Shown here: piece after piece, positions 34,437 to 43,404 of the stretch
How positions within the stretch are numbered: position 1 is the first letter of the stretch
How the letters are laid out: each line of letters opens with the position of its first letter
NCBI GenBank assembly: GCA_034430155.1
Contig: DAOUET010000064.1
Span: forward strand, 1 to 63,380
Source of the DNA: DAOUET01 sp034430155
GTDB taxonomy: Bacteria > Chloroflexota > Anaerolineae > Anaerolineales > UBA4823
Length of the DNA: 63,380 nt
Direction of reading: 5' to 3'
Notes under the pieces: model-generated
What the model was told of the DNA's origin: nothing
The model's database searches: none
The model's input: only the letters and a program-made list of their open reading frames with translations
Made by a program: the position numbers and the translations under genes

Positions 34437-35543
34437 TTACCTGCCTATTTCTGCCCAAACCTCTAGTTTGGCAGCCACGCGTTGGCTGACATCTTCAGTG
34501 AATTCGGTGGTTGTCATGCTGCCGCCCAAATCCGTGGTGGCATGGCCTGCAAAAATCGCCTCAAAAACAGCCTCGTAAATGGCGCGGGAAGCCTGTTCTG
34601 CCTGGTGATTTCCGATGTATGGCAGCAGCGCCGCGCCAGCAAGAATCATAGCCATAGGGTTGGCGATATTCTTCCCTTCCAGAGCAGGGGCGGTGCCGTG
34701 AGGCGATTCCGCCATTACCACTAAGACCTTTGAAGCGTCTTGATCAAATGCCAACACCAGGCTCTCGGAACCGGCGATGCTGCCAAACATTTGCAAGACC
34801 ATATCCGCTAGCAGGTCTCCATCCCGGTTCAAGGCGGGGATCACCAGAGATTCACCACTGCTCGCCAACAACAGCGCGAAGGTGGCGTCGATCAACAAAG
34901 GTTGATAATTCACATTAGGATGCCGGGCAGCGGCGTCGTCCAATTCTTCCTTAAACATGCCTTCATAAACCGGGCTGACAGTGTACTTGGGACCACCAAA
35001 TACCCGCGCCCCGGTGCGTTCAGCAATTTGAAAAGAAAAATCCGCCACACAGCGGCAGGTGAAGCGACTGATATGAGAAGTGCGGTAGGCGATTTCATCG
35101 CCGTTGGGCAATTTCTCCCGCCACTCTTTGGCTCCATAAGCGTCGTCCACGGCCATCCGTACCACGGCAATAGGCGCATGCACACCTGCAATAGGATGTA
35201 TCTTGGGGATGCGGCGCCCGGTCCTTAATATGACCTTTCCATCGATTTTTTCGCGTAACAAAGCGTTTGGGCTGCCGACGTCGTCAGGGTTTCCAGGGGT
35301 GATCGTGGCTGCTTTAAGACCCAGGCCACTCGTGCACATCGCTTCGGCGGCTTCGGCTACAACCTGGTTTTTCGTCGCCCGTCGATTTTCAAGGCTGAGG
35401 TTGAAATGTTGAAGGGTAAGATTGACTTTGATGAGATCGGGGTCCAGCAGGCGCAAAGCTTGCAGGAGTAGTTCTTCGCCGGTTTGGTCACCATGCATAA
35501 CCACGATGTTGGCAGGTTCGTGCGCTTCAGAACGCATATTCAT
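34437..35543 (-). CDS. Isocitrate/isopropylmalate dehydrogenase family protein
   Basis: 368 residues. NAD(P)-dependent beta-decarboxylating dehydrogenase fold: RTGRRIPKIHPIAGVHAP near the start, LVIPALNRDGDLLADMVLQMFGS with the metal-binding Asp, and ESPHGTAPALEGKNIANPMAMILAGA, the family's NAD(P)-site signature. Exact substrate (isocitrate, isopropylmalate, tartrate or homoisocitrate) is not certain from the motifs alone. GAGGTAG precedes the start. Confidence 0.88.
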   Translation of the reverse strand: MNMRSEAHEPANIVVMHGDQTGEELLLQALRLLDPDLIKVNLTLQHFNLSLENRRATKNQVVAEAAEAMCTSGLGLKAATITPGNPDDVGSPNALLREKIDGKVILRTGRRIPKIHPIAGVHAPIAVVRMAVDDAYGAKEWREKLPNGDEIAYRTSHISRFTCRCVADFSFQIAERTGARVFGGPKYTVSPVYEGMFKEELDDAAARHPNVNYQPLLIDATFALLLASSGESLVIPALNRDGDLLADMVLQMFGSIAGSESLVLAFDQDASKVLVVMAESPHGTAPALEGKNIANPMAMILAGAALLPYIGNHQAEQASRAIYEAVFEAIFAGHATTDLGGSMTTTEFTEDVSQRVAAKLEVWAEIGR

Positions 35544-35620
35544 TAACTACCTCGAATCAGAAATGCCAGAGGTGATAAATTCATTTTATCATGCTCAGGT
35601 AAACGCAATTGTAGAAGAGG

Positions 35621-36562
35621 CTATATCACCTTCCATCGCAGCCTTTCACCGCCTAAGGCTGCCAGCACTTCATGGGCAATATCCACAGAAGCGCGTGCTT
35701 GCGCTTCGGCGGTTTGGGCGCCGATATGTGGGGTGCAGATCACATTGGGATGGGTAACCAGGGCAGTCATCCCTGGTGGTTCTTTAGCAAAGACGTCGAG
35801 AGCAGCGCCAGCCACCTGGCCGGATTCAAGTGCGCCCAGTAAGGCAGTTTCATCAATCACGCCGCCTCGAGCGGTGCATATCAGGCGTACACCCCGTTTC
35901 ATGTGAGCCAGGGCTTGCCCATCGATTATGCCGCGCGTCTCTCGGGTTAATGGAACGTGCAGAGTGATTATATCTGATCGGGCGTACACTTCAGAAAGGC
36001 TGGCGGGCTTGGCGTGATGCTGGTGGATATCTTTGTCGGAGGTGAGTGGATCATGCCCTATTACTATCATTCCCAGGGCAGAAGCCCGTTCGGCAACCGC
36101 GCTACCGATGGCGCCCACGCCTATTACGCCCAGGACTTTGCCGTTTATTTCGACGCCTTCCAGCTGGTTTTTTATCCACTGCCCCGATTTCATGGCTGCG
36201 TCAGCTTTTGGAATTGACCGGGCCAGGGCTAGCAGCAGAGCCAGGGTGTGTTCGACAACTGCCCCTGTGGTCGCATGGGGTGAGTTTACTACCGTAACCC
36301 CATGGGCATTAGCGGCAGCCAGGTCGATGTTATCGACACCAATGCCGGCGCGCCCGATAACTTTCAGGTGCTTGGCAGCTTCGAAAACAGGCCGTGTGAG
36401 TTTGGTCCGGCCGCGTACGATCAAAGCGTCATATCCGCCGATCACCTGGTATAGTTCCTCCGCGGAGATTCCACTGCAGTCGTCTACCTCCGCACCTTCA
36501 CCTAAAATTGCCTTTCCTTTTTCATGTAAACTATCCGTAATCAATATCTTCCATACAGGCAT
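35621..36562 (-). CDS. D-2-hydroxyacid dehydrogenase, phosphoglycerate dehydrogenase type
   Basis: 313 residues, a short form without the ACT regulatory domain. Likely oxidises 3-phosphoglycerate in serine synthesis, but related hydroxyacids are possible. The Rossmann motif is GVIGVGAIGSAVAERA; catalytic residues appear in ICTARGGVIDE (Arg), VFAKEPPG (Glu) and NVICTPHIGAQ (His). I chose ATG 36562, with GGAG 7 nt upstream; a longer frame adds four residues. Same direction as the dehydrogenase at 34437. Confidence 0.88.
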   Translation of the reverse strand: MPVWKILITDSLHEKGKAILGEGAEVDDCSGISAEELYQVIGGYDALIVRGRTKLTRPVFEAAKHLKVIGRAGIGVDNIDLAAANAHGVTVVNSPHATTGAVVEHTLALLLALARSIPKADAAMKSGQWIKNQLEGVEINGKVLGVIGVGAIGSAVAERASALGMIVIGHDPLTSDKDIHQHHAKPASLSEVYARSDIITLHVPLTRETRGIIDGQALAHMKRGVRLICTARGGVIDETALLGALESGQVAGAALDVFAKEPPGMTALVTHPNVICTPHIGAQTAEAQARASVDIAHEVLAALGGERLRWKVI

Positions 36563-37019
36563 TCTTAACTCCACAGCATTGGCTTGAATTTTAAACTAAT
36601 TGACGAATCAGACTGAAGTCGTACAATTGACATGGCAAGGTGTCATTCTGAGGGAGCAAAGCGACCGAGGAATCCCTGAATTGCTCGATTGAAACGGTCG
36701 TAACATGGACTCTTCGCTTCCTTAGGCGGCTTAGAGTGACATTAATATAGCAAATTGTCCGACTTTGTTTTGGTTGCTCCATAAGCTCGGGTCGCTATTA
36801 TCATGATCCTATCCCTTTAAGGTGAGTCGGGTTTGAACCTGAACTCAAGTTGATTGTGCGGTCCAGATTCCGGCAGGCTGTTTCCCACTCAAAAAGTTTC
36901 TATCAAATCAACCACCCGCCTGATTTTACCCGAAAAGGTGGATGATCGCCTCACGCGCTCCTTAGATGGAGAGCTATTTGTATGCATTTGCATCTAGGCA
37001 TTACCGGATAAAGTTTGCC
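36563..37019. other. Intergenic stretch with a MITE-like element
   Basis: No gene beyond short chance frames. The stretch contains the inverted-repeat element at 36641-36741. Nothing else was identified. Confidence 0.45.
36641..36741. mobile_element. MITE-like inverted-repeat element
   Basis: 101 bp bounded by TGTCATTCTGAG on the left and CTTAGAGTGACA on the right, an imperfect terminal inverted repeat (10 of 12). Inner sequences (AAGCGACCGAGGAATCCC; CTTCGCTTCC) are also partly complementary. No reading frame. TGTCATTCTGAG-type repeats are common in environmental bacterial genomes and are thought to be non-autonomous elements. Confidence 0.6.
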
Positions 37020-38297
37020 CTAGGTTACCGGCAAGCGCTCTGGGGCATAACCCAAATAGCGCTGCTCTTCGAGCACACGCCGGATGCGATCTACAGCTTC
37101 CCAAACTTCTGTATAGGTGGTGTAAAGGGGAGCCAACCCCAGTCTTATGTTATCCGGTTCCCGGAAATCAGGGATCATATTTAACTCCTCTATTAAAGCC
37201 CGGTTGATACGATAGGCCTCTTTGTGACGGATGCTGATATGAGAGCCTCGCTGGCCGGCATCCCTTGGAGACCCCAGGGAAAAGCCAAGAGGTTTTAAGA
37301 TCCTATCGATCAAGTACACCAGGTAACTTGTCATCCTCATCGATTTTTTACGCAGGCGTTCAATACCTGCTTCTATTAAGATATCGAGGGCTGATTCCAT
37401 TGCCAGAAGGGAAAGAATTGGAGGGCTACTGACCAGGAAGCGGTTTATCCCCTGAGCAGGTTGGTACTCCAGTTCAAAGGCGAATGGAGAGCGCTGGCCG
37501 AACCAACCCCAAATGGGTGAGAGCAGCTGCTCTTCCAGATCCTTTCTTACATACAAGAAGGCCGGCGCCCCTGGGCCGCCGTTTAAATATTTATAGGTGC
37601 AGCCGACTGCCAAATCAACTCCCCAGCGATCTAGTTCTATCGGAACGACGCCAACAGAATGACATAAGTCCCACAGCACAAGCGCTCCAACTTGGTGAGC
37701 CCGTTCAGTTACTGCCGCAGCGTCGTACAGGTAGCCGCTTTTGAAGGTAACATGTGAAAGGCTGACCAGAGCTACCTGCCTGTCAAGTGCTTCATAAAGG
37801 GTTGGTAAATCAACCGTTATTCCGTCATGGGAAGGTACCAGGTGCAAGTGATGGCGGTCGCCGAGGGCGTGGATACATCCCTGCAAGACGTAGAGATCAG
37901 AGGGAAAATTCATCACATCGCTGACCACCCCCTTCCGCTCAGGTTGCTTGGACAAAGCCGCCATCGCCAGCTTGAAGAGGTTCACAGAGGTAGTATCGCT
38001 CACCACAACCTGATCACTCCTGGCGCCGATCAGATCAGCGATTTTCTCGCCCACCCTGGTTGGCGCTTGGTACCAGCCGGCATTCCAGCCTCTGATAAGA
38101 TCGTGCCCCCACTGCGACTCGACCGCCTCTTTCATGCGTTGTATTATCCGCACAGGTAGGCGGCCTAATGAGTTGCCATCCATGTATATCAAGTCTGGTT
38201 CTGGGAAATAGAAGGCCTCCCTGAACGAAGCCAATTCATCTCGGGAATCCAGTTCTTTGGGGTATTCAGGACCTGTATCAAAGTTTAATGTTTCCAT
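37020..38297 (-). CDS. kynU: Kynureninase
   Basis: 425 residues. PLP enzyme converting kynurenine to anthranilate plus alanine. Seen: YMDGNSLGRLPV near the N-terminus, WDLCHSVGVVPIEL, and the PLP-binding lysine in GCTYKYLNGGPGAPAFLYV. Ending (LGYAPERLPVT) is intact. Isolated from other kyn genes in this window, so the pathway step it serves, tryptophan degradation or quinolinate synthesis, cannot be decided here. AGGGAAGGG precedes the ATG. Confidence 0.92.
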   Translation of the reverse strand: METLNFDTGPEYPKELDSRDELASFREAFYFPEPDLIYMDGNSLGRLPVRIIQRMKEAVESQWGHDLIRGWNAGWYQAPTRVGEKIADLIGARSDQVVVSDTTSVNLFKLAMAALSKQPERKGVVSDVMNFPSDLYVLQGCIHALGDRHHLHLVPSHDGITVDLPTLYEALDRQVALVSLSHVTFKSGYLYDAAAVTERAHQVGALVLWDLCHSVGVVPIELDRWGVDLAVGCTYKYLNGGPGAPAFLYVRKDLEEQLLSPIWGWFGQRSPFAFELEYQPAQGINRFLVSSPPILSLLAMESALDILIEAGIERLRKKSMRMTSYLVYLIDRILKPLGFSLGSPRDAGQRGSHISIRHKEAYRINRALIEELNMIPDFREPDNIRLGLAPLYTTYTEVWEAVDRIRRVLEEQRYLGYAPERLPVT

Positions 38298-38511
38298 GTG
38301 CCCTTCCCTGTTTCTTACCGCTGATATTAAGGGGACTTATTTTCGAGCTAGACCGGGAGCAACCCGCTTCTTTTTCAACCTGTTACTACTTTACAAACCA
38401 AAGGATTGCATTATATTAAGCCTGGCGTCCAGATAGGCTTCAACCTATTATCCCACTGTTGCTGTGCTCATGCGAGTGGTCGAATTTATCCCAGTAAACG
38501 GAAAGGATATC

Positions 38512-39663
38512 ATGATCTACGACTTTGATGAATTAATCGATCGAAGAAGCAGCGAAAGCGTTAAGTGGCATACCTACGATGAAGACGTCCTGCCGATGTG
38601 GGTGGCGGATATGGATTTCGTCTCCCCCCAGCCGGTGATTCAGGCTTTACGAGAACGCCTGAATCATGCTGTATTTGGTTATCCAAAGCAAATGCCCGAA
38701 ACGCATCAGGTTATCATTAACCGCTTGGCAGATTTATATGGTTGGCAGGTATTACCGGAGGATTTGATTTTATTACCTGGGGTGGTTAAAGGTTTCAATC
38801 TGGCCTGCCATGGCCTGGCCATCCCGGGTGGGGCTGTCTTGGTCGAGACTCCGGTTTACCCTCCCATTCTAAAAGCGCCTGAACATGCCGGCATGATCCG
38901 CCAGGAAAGCCCCTTGGAACGCTTACCTGACGGTTCCTATCTGGTCGATTGGGACGCTTTTGAAAATGCCATCACCCCAAAGACCCGCCTGTTCATTCTC
39001 TGCAATCCTCACAACCCGGTAGGGCGTGTTTTCCGGCGGCCGGAATTGGAGCGTATGGCCCAAATTTGCCTGCAGAAAGGCGTGGTGATTTGTTCAGATG
39101 AGATTCATGGTGATTTGATTTATCAAGGACACCAGCACATCCCTATTGCTTCTCTGGATCCTGAAATCGCCCAAAATACAATCACGCTCATGGCTCCCAG
39201 CAAAACCTATAACCTGGCTGGCTTGCAGTGTTCTTTTGCCGTGATCCAAAACGAAGCGTTAAGAGACCAGTTTCACGCCGCCATGGACGGTTTGGTCAGT
39301 TGGGTTAATTTAATGGGCATGATCGCCATGTCGGCTGCTTACCGGGATGGAAATGAGTGGTTGGATCAGCTGCTGGTCTATTTACAGTCTAACCGCGATT
39401 ACCTTTTTGATTATGTCCAGGAGCACTTACCGGGTGTCAGCATGGCGAAACCCGAAGGGACCTACCTGGCCTGGTTAGATTGCCGGAAGGCTGGGATCGA
39501 ATCCAATCCCTATGAATTTTTCCTGGAGAAAGGCCGCCTGGCATTTAATGATGGCCTCTCGTTTGGTCAGGACGGTGAGGGTTTCGTACGCTTGAACTTT
39601 GGGTGCCCTCGCTCTATGCTGGAAGAAGCGCTGAAGCGCATGAAAACTGCCCTGGGATCATGA
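38512..39663 (+). CDS. PatB/MalY-type C-S lyase (aminotransferase class I/II)
   Basis: 383 residues from ATG 38512 (GGAAAGGAT upstream; the frame extends 16 codons further but without a site). Fold-type I PLP enzyme. PLP lysine in APSKTYNLAGL; MWVADMDFVSPQPV at the N-terminus and SDEIHGDLIYQGH (Asp for PLP ring nitrogen) fit cystathionine beta-lyase PatB/MalY. Likely cleaves C-S bonds of cysteine conjugates. Divergent from kynU; both are PLP enzymes. Confidence 0.88.
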   Translation: MIYDFDELIDRRSSESVKWHTYDEDVLPMWVADMDFVSPQPVIQALRERLNHAVFGYPKQMPETHQVIINRLADLYGWQVLPEDLILLPGVVKGFNLACHGLAIPGGAVLVETPVYPPILKAPEHAGMIRQESPLERLPDGSYLVDWDAFENAITPKTRLFILCNPHNPVGRVFRRPELERMAQICLQKGVVICSDEIHGDLIYQGHQHIPIASLDPEIAQNTITLMAPSKTYNLAGLQCSFAVIQNEALRDQFHAAMDGLVSWVNLMGMIAMSAAYRDGNEWLDQLLVYLQSNRDYLFDYVQEHLPGVSMAKPEGTYLAWLDCRKAGIESNPYEFFLEKGRLAFNDGLSFGQDGEGFVRLNFGCPRSMLEEALKRMKTALGS

Positions 39664-39690
39664 TGACTTTGTTATTCAACCAAGCTGAAG

Positions 39691-40917
39691 CTACTCGTAA
39701 CGGAGCGCTTCCACAGGCTCCAGATTGGCGGCGCGGTTGGCTGGATACAATCCAAAAAATAAACCTACCGCAGTTGAGAAGAGAGTCGCCAGCAGGATGA
39801 CATCCAGGCCGATATCTGGAGAGATAGGCGCGTTATTGGAAGCTGCGATGCGCCCCACGATCACCGAGAGGCTCCAACCCAGCGCAATGCCGATCAAGCC
39901 CCCCACCAGACTGAGTAATGAAGACTCGGTTAGAAATTGGGTCAAGATGTCGCGCTTGCGCGCCCCCAGTGCTTTTCGCAAGCCGATTTCACGGGTTCGT
40001 TCGGTGACAGAAACAAACATGATGTTCATAATCCCGATGCCGCCCACCAGCAGCGATATCGCCGCCACCCCACCCAAAAAGATGGTTAATACGCTCGTGA
40101 TGGTCTGAGCTGTAGCCAAAAAATCTTGTTGGGAAAGGATGGTGAAGTCATCGGCTCCCACTGCGGTGCGGTGACGGGTGCGTAATATCTGGGCGATTTC
40201 CTCGCTTGCCTGGGGTACTTCATCCGCGCTGATGGCCTGGACGACAATCAGGTCTACGCGATCTCGAGATGAGCGGCGGATCAGGCGCGTTTGTGCAGTA
40301 GTCAGGGGGACAAAAACCTGGTCATCTTCGTTTGAAAAAGCGGACCCACCTTTTGACTTTAATACACCGATCACCCGGAATGGCTGCCCCTCGATTCGAA
40401 CTGTTTCGCCCACCAGACCTTCTTTCCGCCCAAACAATTTATCAGCCACATTGGTCCCCAGCAAGACTACTGAAGCTTGTCCCAGCATATGTTCCTCGGT
40501 GATGAATTCTCCTTCACTGACCTCATAATTGCGGACCGGAGCGTAATCTGGCGTGACGCCTACTATGGTAGTGGTTGTGCTCTCTCCTGCAAATGATATC
40601 TTTCCGCTCCCCTGCAAAACCGGCGCGACTCCCGTTACGCTAGGTGCCTGAAATAGGTCGGAAATCGCCGCGGCATCCCCCAGAGTGAGTGGCTGTGGAT
40701 TGCGCACGTCTTCTGAACCCCCGCGTAGCACGAACAACAAGTTGGTCCCGATGCCCTGAATCGATCCTGTAATAGTATTTTCGGCGCCGCGTCCAAGAGA
40801 AACCATGGCGATCACCGCGGCCACGCCGATAACGATCCCCAAGATGGTCAAGCCTGATCGAAGTTTGTTTGCGGCGAGGCTCTCCAAAGCTTCGATAATA
40901 GATGCCCAGATGTTCAT
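39691..40917 (-). CDS. MacB-type ABC transporter permease
   Basis: 408 residues. N-terminal membrane helix, periplasmic MacB-like domain (residues about 50-280), then three membrane helices. FtsX signature RTREIGLRKALGARKRDIL, and the C-terminus VEALRYE, are typical of MacB/LolC permeases. These use mechanotransmission to drive export of antibiotics, peptides or lipoproteins. Overlaps the ATPase gene by 4 bp. Last gene of a three-gene unit with the adaptor and ATPase. Confidence 0.92.
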   Translation of the reverse strand: MNIWASIIEALESLAANKLRSGLTILGIVIGVAAVIAMVSLGRGAENTITGSIQGIGTNLLFVLRGGSEDVRNPQPLTLGDAAAISDLFQAPSVTGVAPVLQGSGKISFAGESTTTTIVGVTPDYAPVRNYEVSEGEFITEEHMLGQASVVLLGTNVADKLFGRKEGLVGETVRIEGQPFRVIGVLKSKGGSAFSNEDDQVFVPLTTAQTRLIRRSSRDRVDLIVVQAISADEVPQASEEIAQILRTRHRTAVGADDFTILSQQDFLATAQTITSVLTIFLGGVAAISLLVGGIGIMNIMFVSVTERTREIGLRKALGARKRDILTQFLTESSLLSLVGGLIGIALGWSLSVIVGRIAASNNAPISPDIGLDVILLATLFSTAVGLFFGLYPANRAANLEPVEALRYE

Positions 40918-41636
40918 GCTTGTTTCTCGATCGTTTGCACTTCAGGTGTCTCGAACCCATTTGGTTTTTCGATCAAGCCATCGCGGATTCGGATCACGCG
41001 GCGAGTCAATGAGGCAACTTCCGGGTCATGCGTGACGACTACGACTGTGGTGCCCTGTTCTTTATTCAGGTTGAGCAACACTTGCATGACCTCCTCGCCA
41101 GATTTGGTGTCCAAATTACCGGTGGGTTCATCAGCCAGGATAATGGCTGGCTCGTTGATCAAGGCGCGCGCGATAGCCACTCTCTGTTGCTCGCCTCCCG
41201 AGAGCTCGCGTGGGCGGTGATGCATACGGTCTCCCAGCCCCACCGCTTCCAGGGCGACTTGCGCGCGTTGTCTGCGATTGCTCCTTATGCCTGCGTAGCG
41301 CATGGGTAATTCAACATTTGAAAGCGCCGATGAGCGTGGCAACAGGTTGAAGGTTTGAAAAACAAATCCCACCTTCCGGTTGCGAATGGAGGCCAGCTGG
41401 TCGTCGGTTAGCTGGGAGACTCGCTCGCCATCGAGAATGTACTGGCCTGAAGTGGGGCGGTCCAGGCAACCGATAATGTTCATCAAGGTAGATTTACCCG
41501 AGCCTGAAGGCCCCATGATTGCCACAACCTCGCCTTCGGTGATCTCCAAAGAGACCCCTCGCAGGGCATGCACCTCTATTTCTCCCATCCGGTACACTTT
41601 TGTCAGGTCTTTGGCTTCGATAACTAAATCACTCAT
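40914..41636 (-). CDS. ABC transporter ATPase (MacB/LolD type)
   Basis: 240 residues. Walker A GPSGSGKSTL, Q-loop FQTFNLLPR, signature LSGGEQQRVAIARAL, Walker B IILADEPTGNLD and the H-loop VVTHD. A LolD/MacB-type nucleotide-binding protein that dimerises with the permease. Starts 2 nt after the adaptor gene and overlaps the permease by 4 bp. Confidence 0.95.
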   Translation of the reverse strand: MSDLVIEAKDLTKVYRMGEIEVHALRGVSLEITEGEVVAIMGPSGSGKSTLMNIIGCLDRPTSGQYILDGERVSQLTDDQLASIRNRKVGFVFQTFNLLPRSSALSNVELPMRYAGIRSNRRQRAQVALEAVGLGDRMHHRPRELSGGEQQRVAIARALINEPAIILADEPTGNLDTKSGEEVMQVLLNLNKEQGTTVVVVTHDPEVASLTRRVIRIRDGLIEKPNGFETPEVQTIEKQA

Positions 41637-41638
41637 GA

Positions 41639-43045
41639 TTACCTCTGGATGAATGATGGTGGGCCATTTTGTTCGAGTACCAGAGGAGGGTTAAGCACGA
41701 TCTGATCGCCAACCTTCAGGTCGCTCTCTAAAACCTGGCTCATCGTATCCGAGGAAGCTCCCAAATTGACCACGATGGGCTCCGGGGCACCATTCTTCAG
41801 CACGTAAACCACCCGTTGACTATCTCTTATCCGCACAGCGCGGTTGGGAACCAGAAGCACGTCCTTCAATTGTTCAACCACGATATTAACCGCCGCGGTC
41901 ATGGCGGCTTTGACCGCCTCATCTGCGTCGGTTAATTCCACCGTTACGGTGAAATCAACCACTCCCTGGTTAGAATTACCGACTAAGGCGACCTCTTTTA
42001 CCTCGCCGTGATATTCTTTTGTGGGGATGGCGTCGAAGGTTAAGCTGACCTCCTGACCTAACCTGATGCGATTGATATCGATTTCGGAGACCTGAACGTC
42101 CACCATCAGGTGGGAAAAATCATCTATCCGGAAGGCGACAGAACCAGGAGATACCTCATCACCGGGTTTGATATTCATATCCGTAATCGTCCCTGCGAAA
42201 GGTGCAGTTATCGAGGCCATGTCTAGGGTTGCTTGAGCCGCAGCGATGCGCGCTTTAGCGGCGGTGACATCCTCCGCTTTGGGTCCCTCAATTAAACGAT
42301 CATACTCGTCTTGGGCGTCCTTTAATTGAGCCTTAGCCAGCTCCAGATCGGATTTGGAAACTTCTAAATCGATGTTGTTAACGCTCCCCAGCAGGTTGTT
42401 TAGCTGGCGCACAGCTGCATCGTATTCTTTTTGAGCTTGGGCGAGCCGGCTCTGTAAACTGGCGCGAATCAGATTGTCTTCAGGTTTGTTTTCATACGGT
42501 TCGAATTTCTTTCTGGCTTGATCCAGCTTGTTTTCGGCTAAAACCACGTTCGAACGGGCCTGGTCGATATCAACTTGAGGCGCCGATGATTCGAGATTCG
42601 CCAGATACCGTTCGGCGTCTCTGACCTTTTCCTTCGCTTTTGCGATGGCTTGTTCCGCCTGCGACAGGTCAAGATCTGAGGGTGGTTCCAGTAAATCGTC
42701 CAACGCCTGTTGTGCGTTGACCAGATCTACACTTGCCAGAATGATATTCTGGGGAAGGGAGGTTTGTTTTAACTCGGCCAGGATCTGTCCGCTTGATACC
42801 CTATCCCCAACCTCCACTGCAACTTGCCCCACGATCCCTGAAGTTCGCCAGGTCGAGATAGCGGTCTGGTTGACTCGTACGGTGCCGGTAGCGCCGACTG
42901 TAGCTGTCAGATCACCACGATTTGCTCCCACGGTCTGAAAATTACTTGAGGCCGCAGCCTGGTTTATCGCCTGGTATCTGGTGAAAGCGAACCAGCCAGC
43001 TGCGATAAGGGCTACCACGATAAGGATGATCACTACTCTTCTCAT
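41639..43045 (-). CDS. HlyD/MacA-family efflux adaptor
   Basis: 468 residues from ATG 43045 (GGAGAA upstream). N-terminal membrane anchor, a lipoyl-like domain (TVRVNQTAISTWRTSGIVGQV), a long coiled coil (residues about 110-260) rich in Ala, Glu and Lys heptads, then beta-barrel and membrane-proximal domains. In Gram-negative cells it would reach an outer-membrane channel; in monoderm Chloroflexota it may only stabilise the permease. First gene of the export unit. Confidence 0.9.
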   Translation of the reverse strand: MRRVVIILIVVALIAAGWFAFTRYQAINQAAASSNFQTVGANRGDLTATVGATGTVRVNQTAISTWRTSGIVGQVAVEVGDRVSSGQILAELKQTSLPQNIILASVDLVNAQQALDDLLEPPSDLDLSQAEQAIAKAKEKVRDAERYLANLESSAPQVDIDQARSNVVLAENKLDQARKKFEPYENKPEDNLIRASLQSRLAQAQKEYDAAVRQLNNLLGSVNNIDLEVSKSDLELAKAQLKDAQDEYDRLIEGPKAEDVTAAKARIAAAQATLDMASITAPFAGTITDMNIKPGDEVSPGSVAFRIDDFSHLMVDVQVSEIDINRIRLGQEVSLTFDAIPTKEYHGEVKEVALVGNSNQGVVDFTVTVELTDADEAVKAAMTAAVNIVVEQLKDVLLVPNRAVRIRDSQRVVYVLKNGAPEPIVVNLGASSDTMSQVLESDLKVGDQIVLNPPLVLEQNGPPSFIQR

Positions 43046-43302
43046 TAAATTTGTTCTCCAGAAAGACGTTAATTCCTGTTTCCCAGTGCGTTGATCACTC
43101 AGATAGTGTCCTTGTAAGGTGAAGGATTCCACATGCTGTGGGTCAAACAGATTTTGGGTTGCTATCAGGATCTTTCAAATGTTGCCAGTCAATTCGTTAT
43201 CAATTCTTATTTTATCTTAAGCTCGCCAAAGTCGGGCAGCTGCTAATTTTATCGTGAAATGTTTCATAAATAAATGAGTAGGGGATGAACGATTAATGGG
43301 GT

Positions 43303-43330
43303 TGTGACAATCGTCACTTATTTAAGTGAC
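43303..43330 (+). promoter_or_regulatory. CRP/FNR-type site overlapping a perfect palindrome
   Basis: TGTGA-N6-TCACT (43303-43318) matches the CRP/FNR-family half-site pattern. It overlaps GTCACTTA-TT-TAAGTGAC (43313-43330), a perfect 8-bp inverted repeat. Located 75-100 bp upstream of the GltD-like gene. Confidence 0.5.
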
Positions 43331-43404
43331 ATCCGCGACTGAAACCGAACCTTTTTTCTCATTATTATCTGTGAAGGAAATGCAATTGATCAGGAGGAAA
43401 ATTA

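Noticed and set aside
36641..36741. A CRISPR-like or tRNA-like structure in the 36.6 kb gap
   Set aside because: Only one unit with inverted ends is present; there are no direct repeats with spacers and no cloverleaf.
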